Positions 32,978-41,042 of a stretch of 44,440 nt of DNA are shown piece after piece (the first letter of the stretch is position 1; each line of letters opens with the position of its first letter). This DNA comes from an uncultured Bacteroidales bacterium. Lineage in GTDB: Bacteria; Bacteroidota; Bacteroidia; Bacteroidales; FEN-979. A program made the position numbers and the translations under genes. The notes under the pieces are model-generated. The model worked only from the letters and a program-made list of their open reading frames with translations, made no database searches and was not told where the DNA came from. The stretch spans positions 1 to 44,440 of the forward strand of contig CAIWXI010000048.1 of NCBI GenBank assembly GCA_903916595.1, given 5' to 3'.

Positions 32978-34369
32978 ATGAAAATTAAGTATAGTGATCT
33001 TGTAGAACAAACTTTTGATTTTCCACAGTCAGAATTTCAAGTCATTGAAAATGAATTACATTTTCATAAAGTTCCACTTATGGATATTATCAAGCAGTAT
33101 GGAACTCCTGTAAGAATTTCCTATCTTCCAAAGATAAGTCTGCAAATTCAAAAGGCTAAACGTCTTTTTAATGTGGCCATGGCAAAAGTAGATTACCAGG
33201 GCGATTATCATTATTGCTATTGTACAAAGAGCAGCCATTTCAGCTTTGTACTTGAAGAAGTTCTTAAAAATGATGTGCATATTGAGACATCATCAGCCTT
33301 TGACATGCCAATTATTGAAGACTTGTATAATCGCGGATTAGTCAAAAAAGAGAATTTCATCATATGCAATGGCTTTAAAAGGCCACAATATATTGAACAT
33401 ATCATCAATCTTGTACATAGCGGTTTTTTAAATACAATTCCGGTTTTGGATAGTTTATTGGAGATTGACAAGTATGAATCCCGACTGGAAACAAAGATGA
33501 AAGTTGGTATCAGGATAGCCTCTGAAGAAGAGCCTAAGTTTGATTTTTATACCTCCAGGCTTGGTATCCGCTACAATGATATAGTTCCTTTTTACATGGA
33601 GAAGCTCAAAGATAATCCTAAGTTTGAGCTGAAAATGCTTCATTTTTTCATTAATACGGGGATTAAGGATACGGCCTACTACTGGAATGAATTGAATAAA
33701 TCAGTTTCGGTATATTGTGAACTGAAGAAGGTATGTCCGGAACTTACAGGTCTGAACATAGGAGGTGGTTTTCCTATTAAGAACTCCCTGGAATTTACCT
33801 ATGATTATGAGTATATGGCCGAAGAAATAGTGGCACAGATCAAGAATATTTGCGGAAAGAATGATGTTCCTGAACCAGATATTTTTACCGAGTTCGGTTC
33901 TTTTACCGTTGGTGAATCAGGAGCGATACTGTTCAGTGTGGTTGACCAGAAGAAACAGAACGACAGGGAGGCCTGGGATATGATCGACAGTTCTTTTATC
34001 ACAACGCTTCCCGATACATGGGCTATAAACCAGAAGTTCATTTTACTCGCAATAAATAACTGGGATTCTGAATATGAAAGGGTATTTCTTGGAGGCCTTA
34101 CTTGCGACAGCGAAGATTATTACAATGCCGAGGGCCACACGAACGCTGTTTTTCTTCCGAAATTTTCTACTGAACCGCCGTTGTATATTGGTATGTTTCA
34201 TACGGGTGCCTACCAGGAGTCCCTGGGCGGCTATGGCGGAATACAGCACTGTCTGATCCCTGCACCAAAACACGTTCTGATCGATTTGGACGAGAATGAT
34301 GAAACATATACGAAATTATTTTCCAAAGAACAGAGTTATAAATCGATGCTGAAAATTCTGGGGTATTAA
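32978..34369 (+). CDS. speA: Arginine-decarboxylase-like PLP enzyme (fold III, short Bacteroidota form)
   Basis: This 463-residue protein has the alanine-racemase-fold layout of PLP-dependent decarboxylases. It has a candidate PLP lysine at 84 (YCYCTKSSH), ETSSAFDM, the phosphate-binding IGGGFP at 261-266, and a catalytic-cysteine region LTCDSEDYY with Cys376. It is much shorter than E. coli SpeA (about 630) and matches the short form usually annotated as arginine decarboxylase in this phylum. The likely reaction is arginine to agmatine, but related substrates such as ornithine or carboxyspermidine cannot be excluded by eye. The neighbouring DHS-like gene supports a polyamine role. Confidence 0.75.
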   Translation: MKIKYSDLVEQTFDFPQSEFQVIENELHFHKVPLMDIIKQYGTPVRISYLPKISLQIQKAKRLFNVAMAKVDYQGDYHYCYCTKSSHFSFVLEEVLKNDVHIETSSAFDMPIIEDLYNRGLVKKENFIICNGFKRPQYIEHIINLVHSGFLNTIPVLDSLLEIDKYESRLETKMKVGIRIASEEEPKFDFYTSRLGIRYNDIVPFYMEKLKDNPKFELKMLHFFINTGIKDTAYYWNELNKSVSVYCELKKVCPELTGLNIGGGFPIKNSLEFTYDYEYMAEEIVAQIKNICGKNDVPEPDIFTEFGSFTVGESGAILFSVVDQKKQNDREAWDMIDSSFITTLPDTWAINQKFILLAINNWDSEYERVFLGGLTCDSEDYYNAEGHTNAVFLPKFSTEPPLYIGMFHTGAYQESLGGYGGIQHCLIPAPKHVLIDLDENDETYTKLFSKEQSYKSMLKILGY

Positions 34370-34370
34370 T

Positions 34371-34378
34371 TACCTTTG
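34371..34378 (+). promoter_or_regulatory. -7 promoter element of the DHS-like gene
   Basis: TACCTTTG lies right after the decarboxylase stop and 35 bases before the ATG at 34414, so the DHS-like gene may have its own promoter besides read-through. No -33 TTG was seen. Confidence 0.5.
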
Positions 34379-34413
34379 CAGTCCGAAATCAGACATAAAT
34401 AAATCAAAGAATT

Positions 34414-35448
34414 ATGGCAAAGAAATCCAAGCAAAAGCTGGAATACCTCAGGAATGAAATCAAACATATCGACATCAAGTCGTTTGATTCGACTCCCATT
34501 ATAGATTCAATGCGTGAAATGTCGTTTACTTCCAGGGACACGGCCAATGCAGCCGACATTCTGAACAGAATGATAAAGGAAAAGGGCTGTACTGTTTTTC
34601 TGACTATCGCGGGCAGTACCAGTGCCGGCGGCTGTATGCAGGTATATGTGGATATGGTAAAAAACAATATGGTTGATGCCATTATTGCTACCGGAGCAAC
34701 CATCGTTGATATGGATTTTTTTGAAGCCCTGGGCTTTAAGCATTATAAAGGGATCTCAACGGCCGATGATAAGGATCTGCGAAAACATTACATCGACAGG
34801 ATTTATGATACGTATATCGATGAGGAAGAGCTTCAGAATTGCGATATGACCATCAGGAAAATCGCCGATACGTTAGAAAAACGTCCGTATTCTTCCCGTG
34901 AGTTTATCCGCGAGATGGGAAAATGGTTAGTTGAAAATTCAAAGAAGAAAGACAGCCTGGTTCAGGTGGCTTATGAACATAATGTGCCTATATTCTGTCC
35001 GGCATTCAGCGATTCAAGCGCTGGCTTCGGCCTGGTTTCTCATCAGTGGGAGAATCCCAAATCGCATGTCTCCATTGATTCAGTAAAGGATTTTCTGGAA
35101 CTGACTAAAATAAAAATGGACTCTAAATCGTCCGGATTATTTATGATAGGAGGTGGCGTTCCTAAAAATTTCGTTCAGGATACCGTTATCTGTGCAGAAG
35201 TTCTTGGCAAAGAAGTTGGTATGCATAAATATGCGGTTCAGATCACCGTGGCTGATCCCCGCGACGGAGCCTGTTCCAGTTCAACCCTAAAGGAAGCTGC
35301 TTCATGGGGAAAAGTGGAAACGGTCTTCGAACAGATGGTATATGCCGAGGCAACCAGCGTTCTGCCACTGATCATCAGTTACGTGTATCATAAAAAAGAC
35401 TGGAAAAAGCGGCCAAAGTCCCAGTTTACGAAAATGCTGGATAAATAG
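34414..35448 (+). CDS. Deoxyhypusine-synthase-like enzyme
   Basis: The 344-residue protein belongs to the DHS family. It shows TIAGSTSAGG in the NAD-binding region, IATGATIVDMDF, a GGGVPKN loop at 246-252, and EAASWGK at 294-300, whose Lys300 aligns with the catalytic lysine of eukaryotic DHS (human K329). DHS moves an aminobutyl group from spermidine onto a lysine of eIF5A; bacteria lack eIF5A. Bacterial homologs are thought to make polyamines such as homospermidine, or to act on agmatine-derived substrates. With a decarboxylase next door and no agmatinase in the window, a polyamine reaction is the best guess. The exact substrate is open. Confidence 0.82.
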   Translation: MAKKSKQKLEYLRNEIKHIDIKSFDSTPIIDSMREMSFTSRDTANAADILNRMIKEKGCTVFLTIAGSTSAGGCMQVYVDMVKNNMVDAIIATGATIVDMDFFEALGFKHYKGISTADDKDLRKHYIDRIYDTYIDEEELQNCDMTIRKIADTLEKRPYSSREFIREMGKWLVENSKKKDSLVQVAYEHNVPIFCPAFSDSSAGFGLVSHQWENPKSHVSIDSVKDFLELTKIKMDSKSSGLFMIGGGVPKNFVQDTVICAEVLGKEVGMHKYAVQITVADPRDGACSSSTLKEAASWGKVETVFEQMVYAEATSVLPLIISYVYHKKDWKKRPKSQFTKMLDK

Positions 35449-35460
35449 CGGCAAATTTCG

Positions 35461-35492
35461 CCATTTCACCATTTCACCATTTCACCATTTAA
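35461..35492. repeat. Octanucleotide tandem repeat at the DHS/ABC permease convergent junction
   Basis: Three exact CCATTTCA units followed by CCATTTAA, with a degenerate unit (AAATTTCG) just before. It fills the gap between convergent stops and supplies the TAA stop (35489-35491) of the permease gene on the minus strand. Its period differs from that of the heptanucleotide arrays. Confidence 0.85.
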
Positions 35493-36865
35493 TATCTCAG
35501 CCACTTCCAAAGTTCCTTATAACTCACTTTCTTCCCATACATCAGTATGCCGGTGCGGTAGATCTTTGCCGCCATCCATGTTGTGCCCAGGAAGGTCAGA
35601 ATGAGTAAGGCCATCGAAAGTGCTACCTGCCAGTAAGGAATTCCAAATGGGATCCTGATCATCATGGCAACAGGAGAGGTAAGGGGGAAGATCGAAAACC
35701 AGAATGCAATTTGCCCCGAGGGATCCTGTATGAAATATTGCATCATCACAATAGAAAGTATCAATGGTACGGTGATTGGCAGCATGAATTGCTGAGTGTC
35801 GGCCTCGCTGTCGACCGCTCCCCCGATAGCCGCGAACAACGAACCATACATCAGGTAGCCGAAGAGAAAGAAAAACACGAAAGCTCCTATCATAACTGGG
35901 AAATTGACCGTGTTAAGAGCTTCAAAAATTTCGTTAACCCCTTCATCCTGCTTTTCTTTTACTGATGGGGCGTCAGTTTGGGCCAGATTATCAGGATTAT
36001 ATTTTGATGCGTTCTGCATCATACTTTGCTCAATGCTCTGTTTATGCTGTCCTTTCCCTGCAAATGTCGATGTAATAACAGTCACAATTCCGAATGTAAG
36101 TACCACCCATAACAGGAACTGGGTAAGACCAACCAAACCAACACCGATAATTTTACCCATCATCAGTTCGAAAGGTTTGACCGATGAAATAATTACCTCA
36201 ATGATACGGTTGGTTTTTTCCTCTATAACACCTCTCATTACCTGGGAACCGAACATGAATATGAAAAAATAAATCAGGATACCTGAGAAAGTACCCAAAA
36301 CCATACTGATCTCTGTATAGCTTTTTTCTTCTTTCCCCTCATCAGTGATTTTAATCGTGTTTACATCAACGATGGTTTTTACCGAACGAAGTATATCTTC
36401 AACATTCAAAGGGTTCTTCTTGTCGGTCTGCAGGTCTTTTAGCTTGGCTTCCAGTTTCATATCCTCAACCTGCTTGGTCATTACATTTTTAATGTAACTC
36501 TTCACGTTCATCGAGACGTTGCTTTCAGCATACAGGATGGCATTTGTGGGTATGCTGACTTCGGTTTTTGGTATGAATAGAAGTGCATAGTCCCCGCTTT
36601 GCCTGAAATTGGTTTTGGCTGAGCCTAAATCGCTTAGCAGATAGTGAAATTTAATGTTGTCGGTATCCTTGAATTTCTCGAAAAAGATACCGGTCTGGTC
36701 AATCACGGCGACAGTTTTGAGTTCATTCCCCCGTGTTGCCATGTAAACAGGTACAACCACGATAGCTGCCATAAGCAGGGGCCCCAGAATAGTCATTACA
36801 AGGAATGACTTTTTTCTGACCCTGGTCAGGTATTCACGCTTGATAATCAGAATAATTTTGTGCAT
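35489..36865 (-). CDS. ABC-2 type transporter permease (NatB-like)
   Basis: The 458-residue protein begins with IKREYLTRVRKKSFLVMTILGPL and a first membrane helix. An extracytoplasmic domain of about 130-150 residues follows, then five to six further helices toward the C-terminus, including FFIFMFGSQVMRGVIEEKTNRIIEVIISSVKP. This is the layout of NatB/ABC-2 permeases that export sodium, drugs or lipids. It pairs with the ATPase gene immediately upstream (four-base gap). The substrate is unknown. The stop codon falls in the octanucleotide repeat. Confidence 0.87.
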   Translation of the reverse strand: MHKIILIIKREYLTRVRKKSFLVMTILGPLLMAAIVVVPVYMATRGNELKTVAVIDQTGIFFEKFKDTDNIKFHYLLSDLGSAKTNFRQSGDYALLFIPKTEVSIPTNAILYAESNVSMNVKSYIKNVMTKQVEDMKLEAKLKDLQTDKKNPLNVEDILRSVKTIVDVNTIKITDEGKEEKSYTEISMVLGTFSGILIYFFIFMFGSQVMRGVIEEKTNRIIEVIISSVKPFELMMGKIIGVGLVGLTQFLLWVVLTFGIVTVITSTFAGKGQHKQSIEQSMMQNASKYNPDNLAQTDAPSVKEKQDEGVNEIFEALNTVNFPVMIGAFVFFFLFGYLMYGSLFAAIGGAVDSEADTQQFMLPITVPLILSIVMMQYFIQDPSGQIAFWFSIFPLTSPVAMMIRIPFGIPYWQVALSMALLILTFLGTTWMAAKIYRTGILMYGKKVSYKELWKWLRY

Positions 36866-36869
36866 AGTG

Positions 36870-37805
36870 CTATTGCAGAATAGGTTCGGGTTTCTTTTCG
36901 GTCACAACCCTGATAAAAATATCGTTCATGTTGGGCACCAGTTCGCTGAATGAATGCAGGGCAACATTTGGCAGCAAAGAGGAGATCAGCTGGTTGGGAT
37001 TGGCTTCGGCAGGAATTTGTACCGACGCCTTCCGAAGATCATGATCATCCCACTCTTTGATAATACTGAAAGCGGAGGGCAGGATAGTTTCAAGTTTTCC
37101 CAGGTAGTTATTGTAAGCTATTTCAAAAGTATTCGTCTTAAAAGTCTTTTTAATATCTCTTACCGGTCCATCCAAAACAACCCTGGCATTGTTGATCAGG
37201 GAAATATGATCGCATAGTTCTTCTACCGAGGCCATGTTGTGAGTGGAAAAGATAATTGTGGCCCCTTTTTCTTTCTGGGCGATGATCTCATCCTTAAGCA
37301 TGCTGGCATTAATTGGGTCAAATCCGCTGAAAGGCTCATCGAAGATCAGCAATTTGGGTTCATGGATTATGGTGATCAGGAACTGTACCTTCTGCTGCAT
37401 GCCTTTTGAAAGTTCCTCGACTTTTTTATTCCACCACGACTTCATTTCAAATTTCTCAAACCAGTGGATCAGTCTTTTGTGAGCTTCCTGCTTGCTCAGT
37501 CCTTTCAGTTGGGCCAGGTACATGGCCTGCTCGCCGACAGTCATTTTTTTATAAAGCCCACGCTCCTCAGGGAGGTATCCGATATTATATATATCGTTCG
37601 GCTTCAGTTCTCTGCCATTGTAAAAGAGCTGTCCTTCATCAGGGGCAATAATCTGATTAATAATACGTATGAATGTGGTTTTTCCTGCTCCATTCGGGCC
37701 AAGCAATCCGAAGATACTCCCTTCGGGTATGCTGATATTGACTTTGTCGAGGGCTTTGTGGCCGGAAAACTGTTTGGAGACATTCAGGGCCGAGAATAGT
37801 TCCAT
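36870..37805 (-). CDS. ABC transporter ATP-binding protein (NatA-like)
   Basis: The 311-residue ATPase has Walker A (GPNGAGKTT), the signature LSKGMQQKVQF, Walker B (LLIFDEPFSGFDP) and the switch histidine in STHNMASVEE. The C-terminal 80 residues resemble the DUF4162 tail of NatA-like exporters. It drives the ABC-2 permease encoded next. The ATG is directly preceded, on the mRNA strand, by eight cytosines and further C-rich heptamers, with no visible Shine-Dalgarno. Confidence 0.92.
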   Translation of the reverse strand: MELFSALNVSKQFSGHKALDKVNISIPEGSIFGLLGPNGAGKTTFIRIINQIIAPDEGQLFYNGRELKPNDIYNIGYLPEERGLYKKMTVGEQAMYLAQLKGLSKQEAHKRLIHWFEKFEMKSWWNKKVEELSKGMQQKVQFLITIIHEPKLLIFDEPFSGFDPINASMLKDEIIAQKEKGATIIFSTHNMASVEELCDHISLINNARVVLDGPVRDIKKTFKTNTFEIAYNNYLGKLETILPSAFSIIKEWDDHDLRKASVQIPAEANPNQLISSLLPNVALHSFSELVPNMNDIFIRVVTEKKPEPILQ

Positions 37806-37876
37806 GGGGGGGGATTGGGGGTTGGGGGTTAGGGGATGTCAGATGTCAGATGTCATATATCAGATGGCGGATGGCA
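37806..37876. repeat. G-rich tract plus heptanucleotide array R6
   Basis: Eight guanines (37806-37813) lead into nine 7-base units in phase from 37814: ATTGGGG, GTTGGGG, GTTAGGG, GATGTCA three times, TATATCA, GATGGCG, GATGGCA. The plus strand has four runs of at least four guanines separated by 2-3 bases, a textbook G-quadruplex pattern. It occupies the entire leader of the ABC ATPase gene. Confidence 0.87.
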
Positions 37877-37899
37877 GAGTTTATGTTACACCTTCAACT

Positions 37900-39063
37900 T
37901 TATTCAAAGATATCTTTCATTTTTGAGAAGAACCCTTTTTCCTTTTCGGTGGGATTGGGGTGGAAATTTTCAGATTTAGCAAGTTTTTCGAGTAAAGTCT
38001 TTTCTTCTTTCGACAGGATTTTCGGGGTCCAGACATGTAGGGTCACCAGCAGGTCGCCTTTACCTTCATAAGTGTTTACACTTGGGAGGCCCTTGCCTTT
38101 GAGCCGTATAATTCTGCCTCCCTGCGTTCCGGGTTCAATTTTTATTTTAATTTTTCCGTCTATACCAGGAATCTCTGCATTTGAACCCAGGGCTGCTTCG
38201 GGTATTGAAATATACTGATTGAACAAGAGATTATTCCCGTCTCTGATCAGTTCAGCGTGTTTAATTTCTTCTATTTGTATCAGCAGATCACCGGCGATTC
38301 CTCCCCTGGCTGCAGCATTTCCTTTTCCACCCATTGAAAGCTGCATGCCTTCACCTACACCCGCGGGAATCTTGATTGAAATAACTTCTTCACCCTTCAC
38401 GATTCCGTTACCGGAACAATCCATGCATTTGTCGGTTATTATCTTTCCTTCCCCTCCACAATGAGGACAGGTAGAAGTGGTCTGCATCTGGCCAATAAAA
38501 GTGGAAGTTACCCGTGTAACATGGCCTGAGCCTTTGCATGTAGAACAAGTCTGGTAAGCATTTCCGCTTTTTGCACCGGTACCCCGGCAACTTGAGCATG
38601 AAATGTATTTATTAACCTTGATCTTTTTCTCGACACCATGAGCGATCTCCTCAAGGCTGAGCTTAACCTTTACTCTGAGATTAGACCCCCGGTTTACAGT
38701 CCGTCCACCACTTCGGCCTCCTCCTCCGAAAAATGAAGAGAACGGATCATCCATACCGCCTCCAAAAATATCACCGAAATGACTGAAGATATCTTCCATT
38801 CTCATTCCACCCCCGTATCCTCCAAAGCCGCCCCCGTTGCCAAGTCCTGCATGGCCGTATTGGTCATACCTCTGGCGCTTGGCCTGATCACTCAGAATCT
38901 CATATGCTTCGGCTGCTTCCTTGAAATTCTCTTCAGCTTCCTTATCTCCCGGGTTTTTATCCGGGTGAAAGCGGATAGCCTGCTTGCGGTAGGCCTTTTT
39001 AAGCTCTTCTGCAGAAGCGTTCTTACTTACTTCAAGTATCTCGTAAAAATCTCGTTTAGACAT
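37900..39063 (-). CDS. dnaJ: Chaperone protein DnaJ
   Basis: This 387-residue Hsp40 has the J domain with HPD ([10 protein letters not shown]), a Gly/Phe-rich linker (about 75-115), four CxxCxGxG zinc motifs ([32 protein letters not shown]) and the C-terminal substrate-binding domains. It stimulates DnaK ATPase and delivers substrates. It starts 21 bases after grpE. dnaK itself is not in the window. Confidence 0.96.
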   Translation of the reverse strand: MSKRDFYEILEVSKNASAEELKKAYRKQAIRFHPDKNPGDKEAEENFKEAAEAYEILSDQAKRQRYDQYGHAGLGNGGGFGGYGGGMRMEDIFSHFGDIFGGGMDDPFSSFFGGGGRSGGRTVNRGSNLRVKVKLSLEEIAHGVEKKIKVNKYISCSSCRGTGAKSGNAYQTCSTCKGSGHVTRVTSTFIGQMQTTSTCPHCGGEGKIITDKCMDCSGNGIVKGEEVISIKIPAGVGEGMQLSMGGKGNAAARGGIAGDLLIQIEEIKHAELIRDGNNLLFNQYISIPEAALGSNAEIPGIDGKIKIKIEPGTQGGRIIRLKGKGLPSVNTYEGKGDLLVTLHVWTPKILSKEEKTLLEKLAKSENFHPNPTEKEKGFFSKMKDIFE

Positions 39064-39084
39064 TATTGGGGGTTGTGGTTAATC

Positions 39085-39660
39085 CTAAGCTCCTACTACT
39101 ACTTTAGCATACCTTATCACTTTTCCGTTGAGCAGGTAGCCTTTCTCGATTTCATCCACGACTTTGTTTTTCATTTTTTCATTGGGTGCGGGGATGTTGG
39201 TGATAGCTTCATGAAAATCAGTATCGAAAGGTTCTCCGGCCGTTTTCATCTGTTCCAGTCCCTGGTTCGTGAGAGTGGTCATGAATTTGTTGAATATCAG
39301 TATGATGCCTTCTTTCAAAGCCTCTGCGTTTTCAGTAGAATCAAAAGCCTTGATTGCTCTTTCAAAATCATCCAGAACAGGAAGAAGTTTTACAATCACA
39401 TCCTCTGAGGCATTTTTACGGATCTCTCCGATATCTTTTAGCGTACGACGGCGGTAATTATCAAAATCGGAATATAACCGGAGATACTTATCATTAAGCT
39501 CGTCGATTTTTTCAGACATGTCCTCATCCATATTTCTCCCGCTGCTATCAGCAGCATCGGAAGTTCCGGTTGTATTTGTCGCGGCAGGCTCTGCAGCCTC
39601 TCCCTTTTCTGTTGAAAAGATTTCGGGCTTTCTTTCTTCTTTGTATTCTTTTTTAGACAT
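39085..39660 (-). CDS. grpE: Nucleotide exchange factor GrpE
   Basis: This 191-residue protein has an acidic, low-complexity N-terminus, a long coiled-coil helix (LNDKYLRLYSDFDNYRRRT) and the C-terminal beta domain ending in KGYLLNGKVIRYAKVVV, the GrpE signature. It releases ADP from DnaK. The start at 39660 (MSKKEY) is preferred; the frame extends eight codons further, through an inverted repeat that is more likely regulatory. Confidence 0.94.
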   Translation of the reverse strand: MSKKEYKEERKPEIFSTEKGEAAEPAATNTTGTSDAADSSGRNMDEDMSEKIDELNDKYLRLYSDFDNYRRRTLKDIGEIRKNASEDVIVKLLPVLDDFERAIKAFDSTENAEALKEGIILIFNKFMTTLTNQGLEQMKTAGEPFDTDFHEAITNIPAPNEKMKNKVVDEIEKGYLLNGKVIRYAKVVVGA

Positions 39661-39671
39661 AACAGTAGTAT

Positions 39672-39685
39672 AATGCATTTGCATT
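39672..39685. promoter_or_regulatory. Inverted repeat upstream of grpE-dnaJ, candidate operator
   Basis: AATGCA-TT-TGCATT has perfect 6-base arms around a 2-base centre, 12 bases upstream of the preferred grpE ATG. It is not the CIRCE element. A regulator is not known; the assignment as operator is inferred from symmetry and position. Confidence 0.3.
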
Positions 39686-39734
39686 CGCGAAACATCATCA
39701 AAAAATTTGCCAAAGGGATATTTGCGACAAAATG

Positions 39735-41042
39735 TCAGGAATTTATTCGTTTTATATCGGCACCGAGATTCTGAAGCCTGACATCAATATTCTGGTAGCC
39801 CCGGTCGATCTGCTCAATATTATCGATAATGCTTCTTCCCTGGGCCGAAAGCGCTGCAATAAGCAAGGCAACACCTGCTCTGATATCGGGGGATGACATC
39901 CGTATACCTTTCATAGGATAGGTATGGTCAAGGCCAATTACTGTGGCCCGGTGTGGATCGCACAGAATGATCTTAGCACCCATATCAATGAGCTTATCAA
40001 CAAAAAACAGTCTGCTTTCAAACATTTTCTGATGAATCAGTACGCTGCCTCTGGCCTGAGTTGCAACAACAAGCACAATACTTATCAGGTCGGGAGTAAA
40101 ACCGGGCCAGGGGGCATCGGCGATAGTCATTATAGAGCCATCCATGAATGACTCAACCTCATAATGATCCTGCCGTGGGATAAAAATATCTTTATCGTGG
40201 AATTCCATTTTTATGCCAAGCCGCCGGAATACATCAGGAATCAGTCCGAGATGCTGAATCCCGGCATCTTTTATCGTAATTTCGGAACCGGTCATTGCGG
40301 CAAGTCCGATAAAACTGCCAACCTCTATCATATCAGATAGCAAGGTGTGCTCGCAGCCATGAAGATGTTCAACGCCATCAATAGTGAGAAGATTTGAACC
40401 TATCCCGCTGATTTTGGCACCCATACGGGAGAGCATGGAGCAAAGCTGGTAAATATAAGGTTCGCAGGCGGCATTGAATATAGTCGTTGTTCCTTTTGCA
40501 AGAACAGCAGCCATGATAATATTTGCCGTGCCAGTGACTGAAGCTTCATCAAGGAGCATATAGGTTCCCTGGAGCTTAGGGGCTACCACACTATATAATC
40601 CTTCTTCGGGATTGTATGAAAATATTGCTCCTAATTTACCCAGGCCGGTAAAATGCGTATCCAGTCGCCTTCTGCCAATCTTGTCTCCGCCAGGAAGGTA
40701 AACAAATCCTTTTTTATAGCGTGCAAGCATAGGACCGAGAATCATAATAGAACCCCTCAGGCTGCCAACCTTTTCGCGAAATTCTTTAGTCTGCAGAAAA
40801 TCAAAGTTGATCTCACCTGCTTCGAATGTAACCGAAGAGCCTGAAATGCTAATACCCACGCCCAGGGTACGCAGCAATTCAATCAGTTTACTCACATCCC
40901 TGATGTCGGGAATATTATGGATAGTAACTTTTTCGCTTGTCAGAAGGCAGGCGCAGATAACCTGAAGAGCTTCATTTTTTGCTCCCTGGGGAGTGATCTC
41001 CCCCTGAAGCCGCCTGCCTCCGGTGATCTCGAAAGAACTCAT
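39735..41042 (-). CDS. murA: UDP-N-acetylglucosamine 1-carboxyvinyltransferase MurA, Cys-to-Asp form
   Basis: The 435-residue protein performs the first committed step of peptidoglycan synthesis, transferring enolpyruvate from PEP to UDP-GlcNAc. It shows QGAKNEAL near the N-terminus (Lys22-Asn23), the active-site loop LPGGDKIGRRRLDTH, and DIRAGVALLIAAL near the C-terminus. In E. coli MurA the loop carries Cys115, the fosfomycin target; here the aligned residue is Asp120. Asp at this site is catalytically competent and gives fosfomycin insensitivity in other bacteria. The ATG overlaps the DUF4290 stop (ATGA). Confidence 0.95.
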   Translation of the reverse strand: MSSFEITGGRRLQGEITPQGAKNEALQVICACLLTSEKVTIHNIPDIRDVSKLIELLRTLGVGISISGSSVTFEAGEINFDFLQTKEFREKVGSLRGSIMILGPMLARYKKGFVYLPGGDKIGRRRLDTHFTGLGKLGAIFSYNPEEGLYSVVAPKLQGTYMLLDEASVTGTANIIMAAVLAKGTTTIFNAACEPYIYQLCSMLSRMGAKISGIGSNLLTIDGVEHLHGCEHTLLSDMIEVGSFIGLAAMTGSEITIKDAGIQHLGLIPDVFRRLGIKMEFHDKDIFIPRQDHYEVESFMDGSIMTIADAPWPGFTPDLISIVLVVATQARGSVLIHQKMFESRLFFVDKLIDMGAKIILCDPHRATVIGLDHTYPMKGIRMSSPDIRAGVALLIAALSAQGRSIIDNIEQIDRGYQNIDVRLQNLGADIKRINS

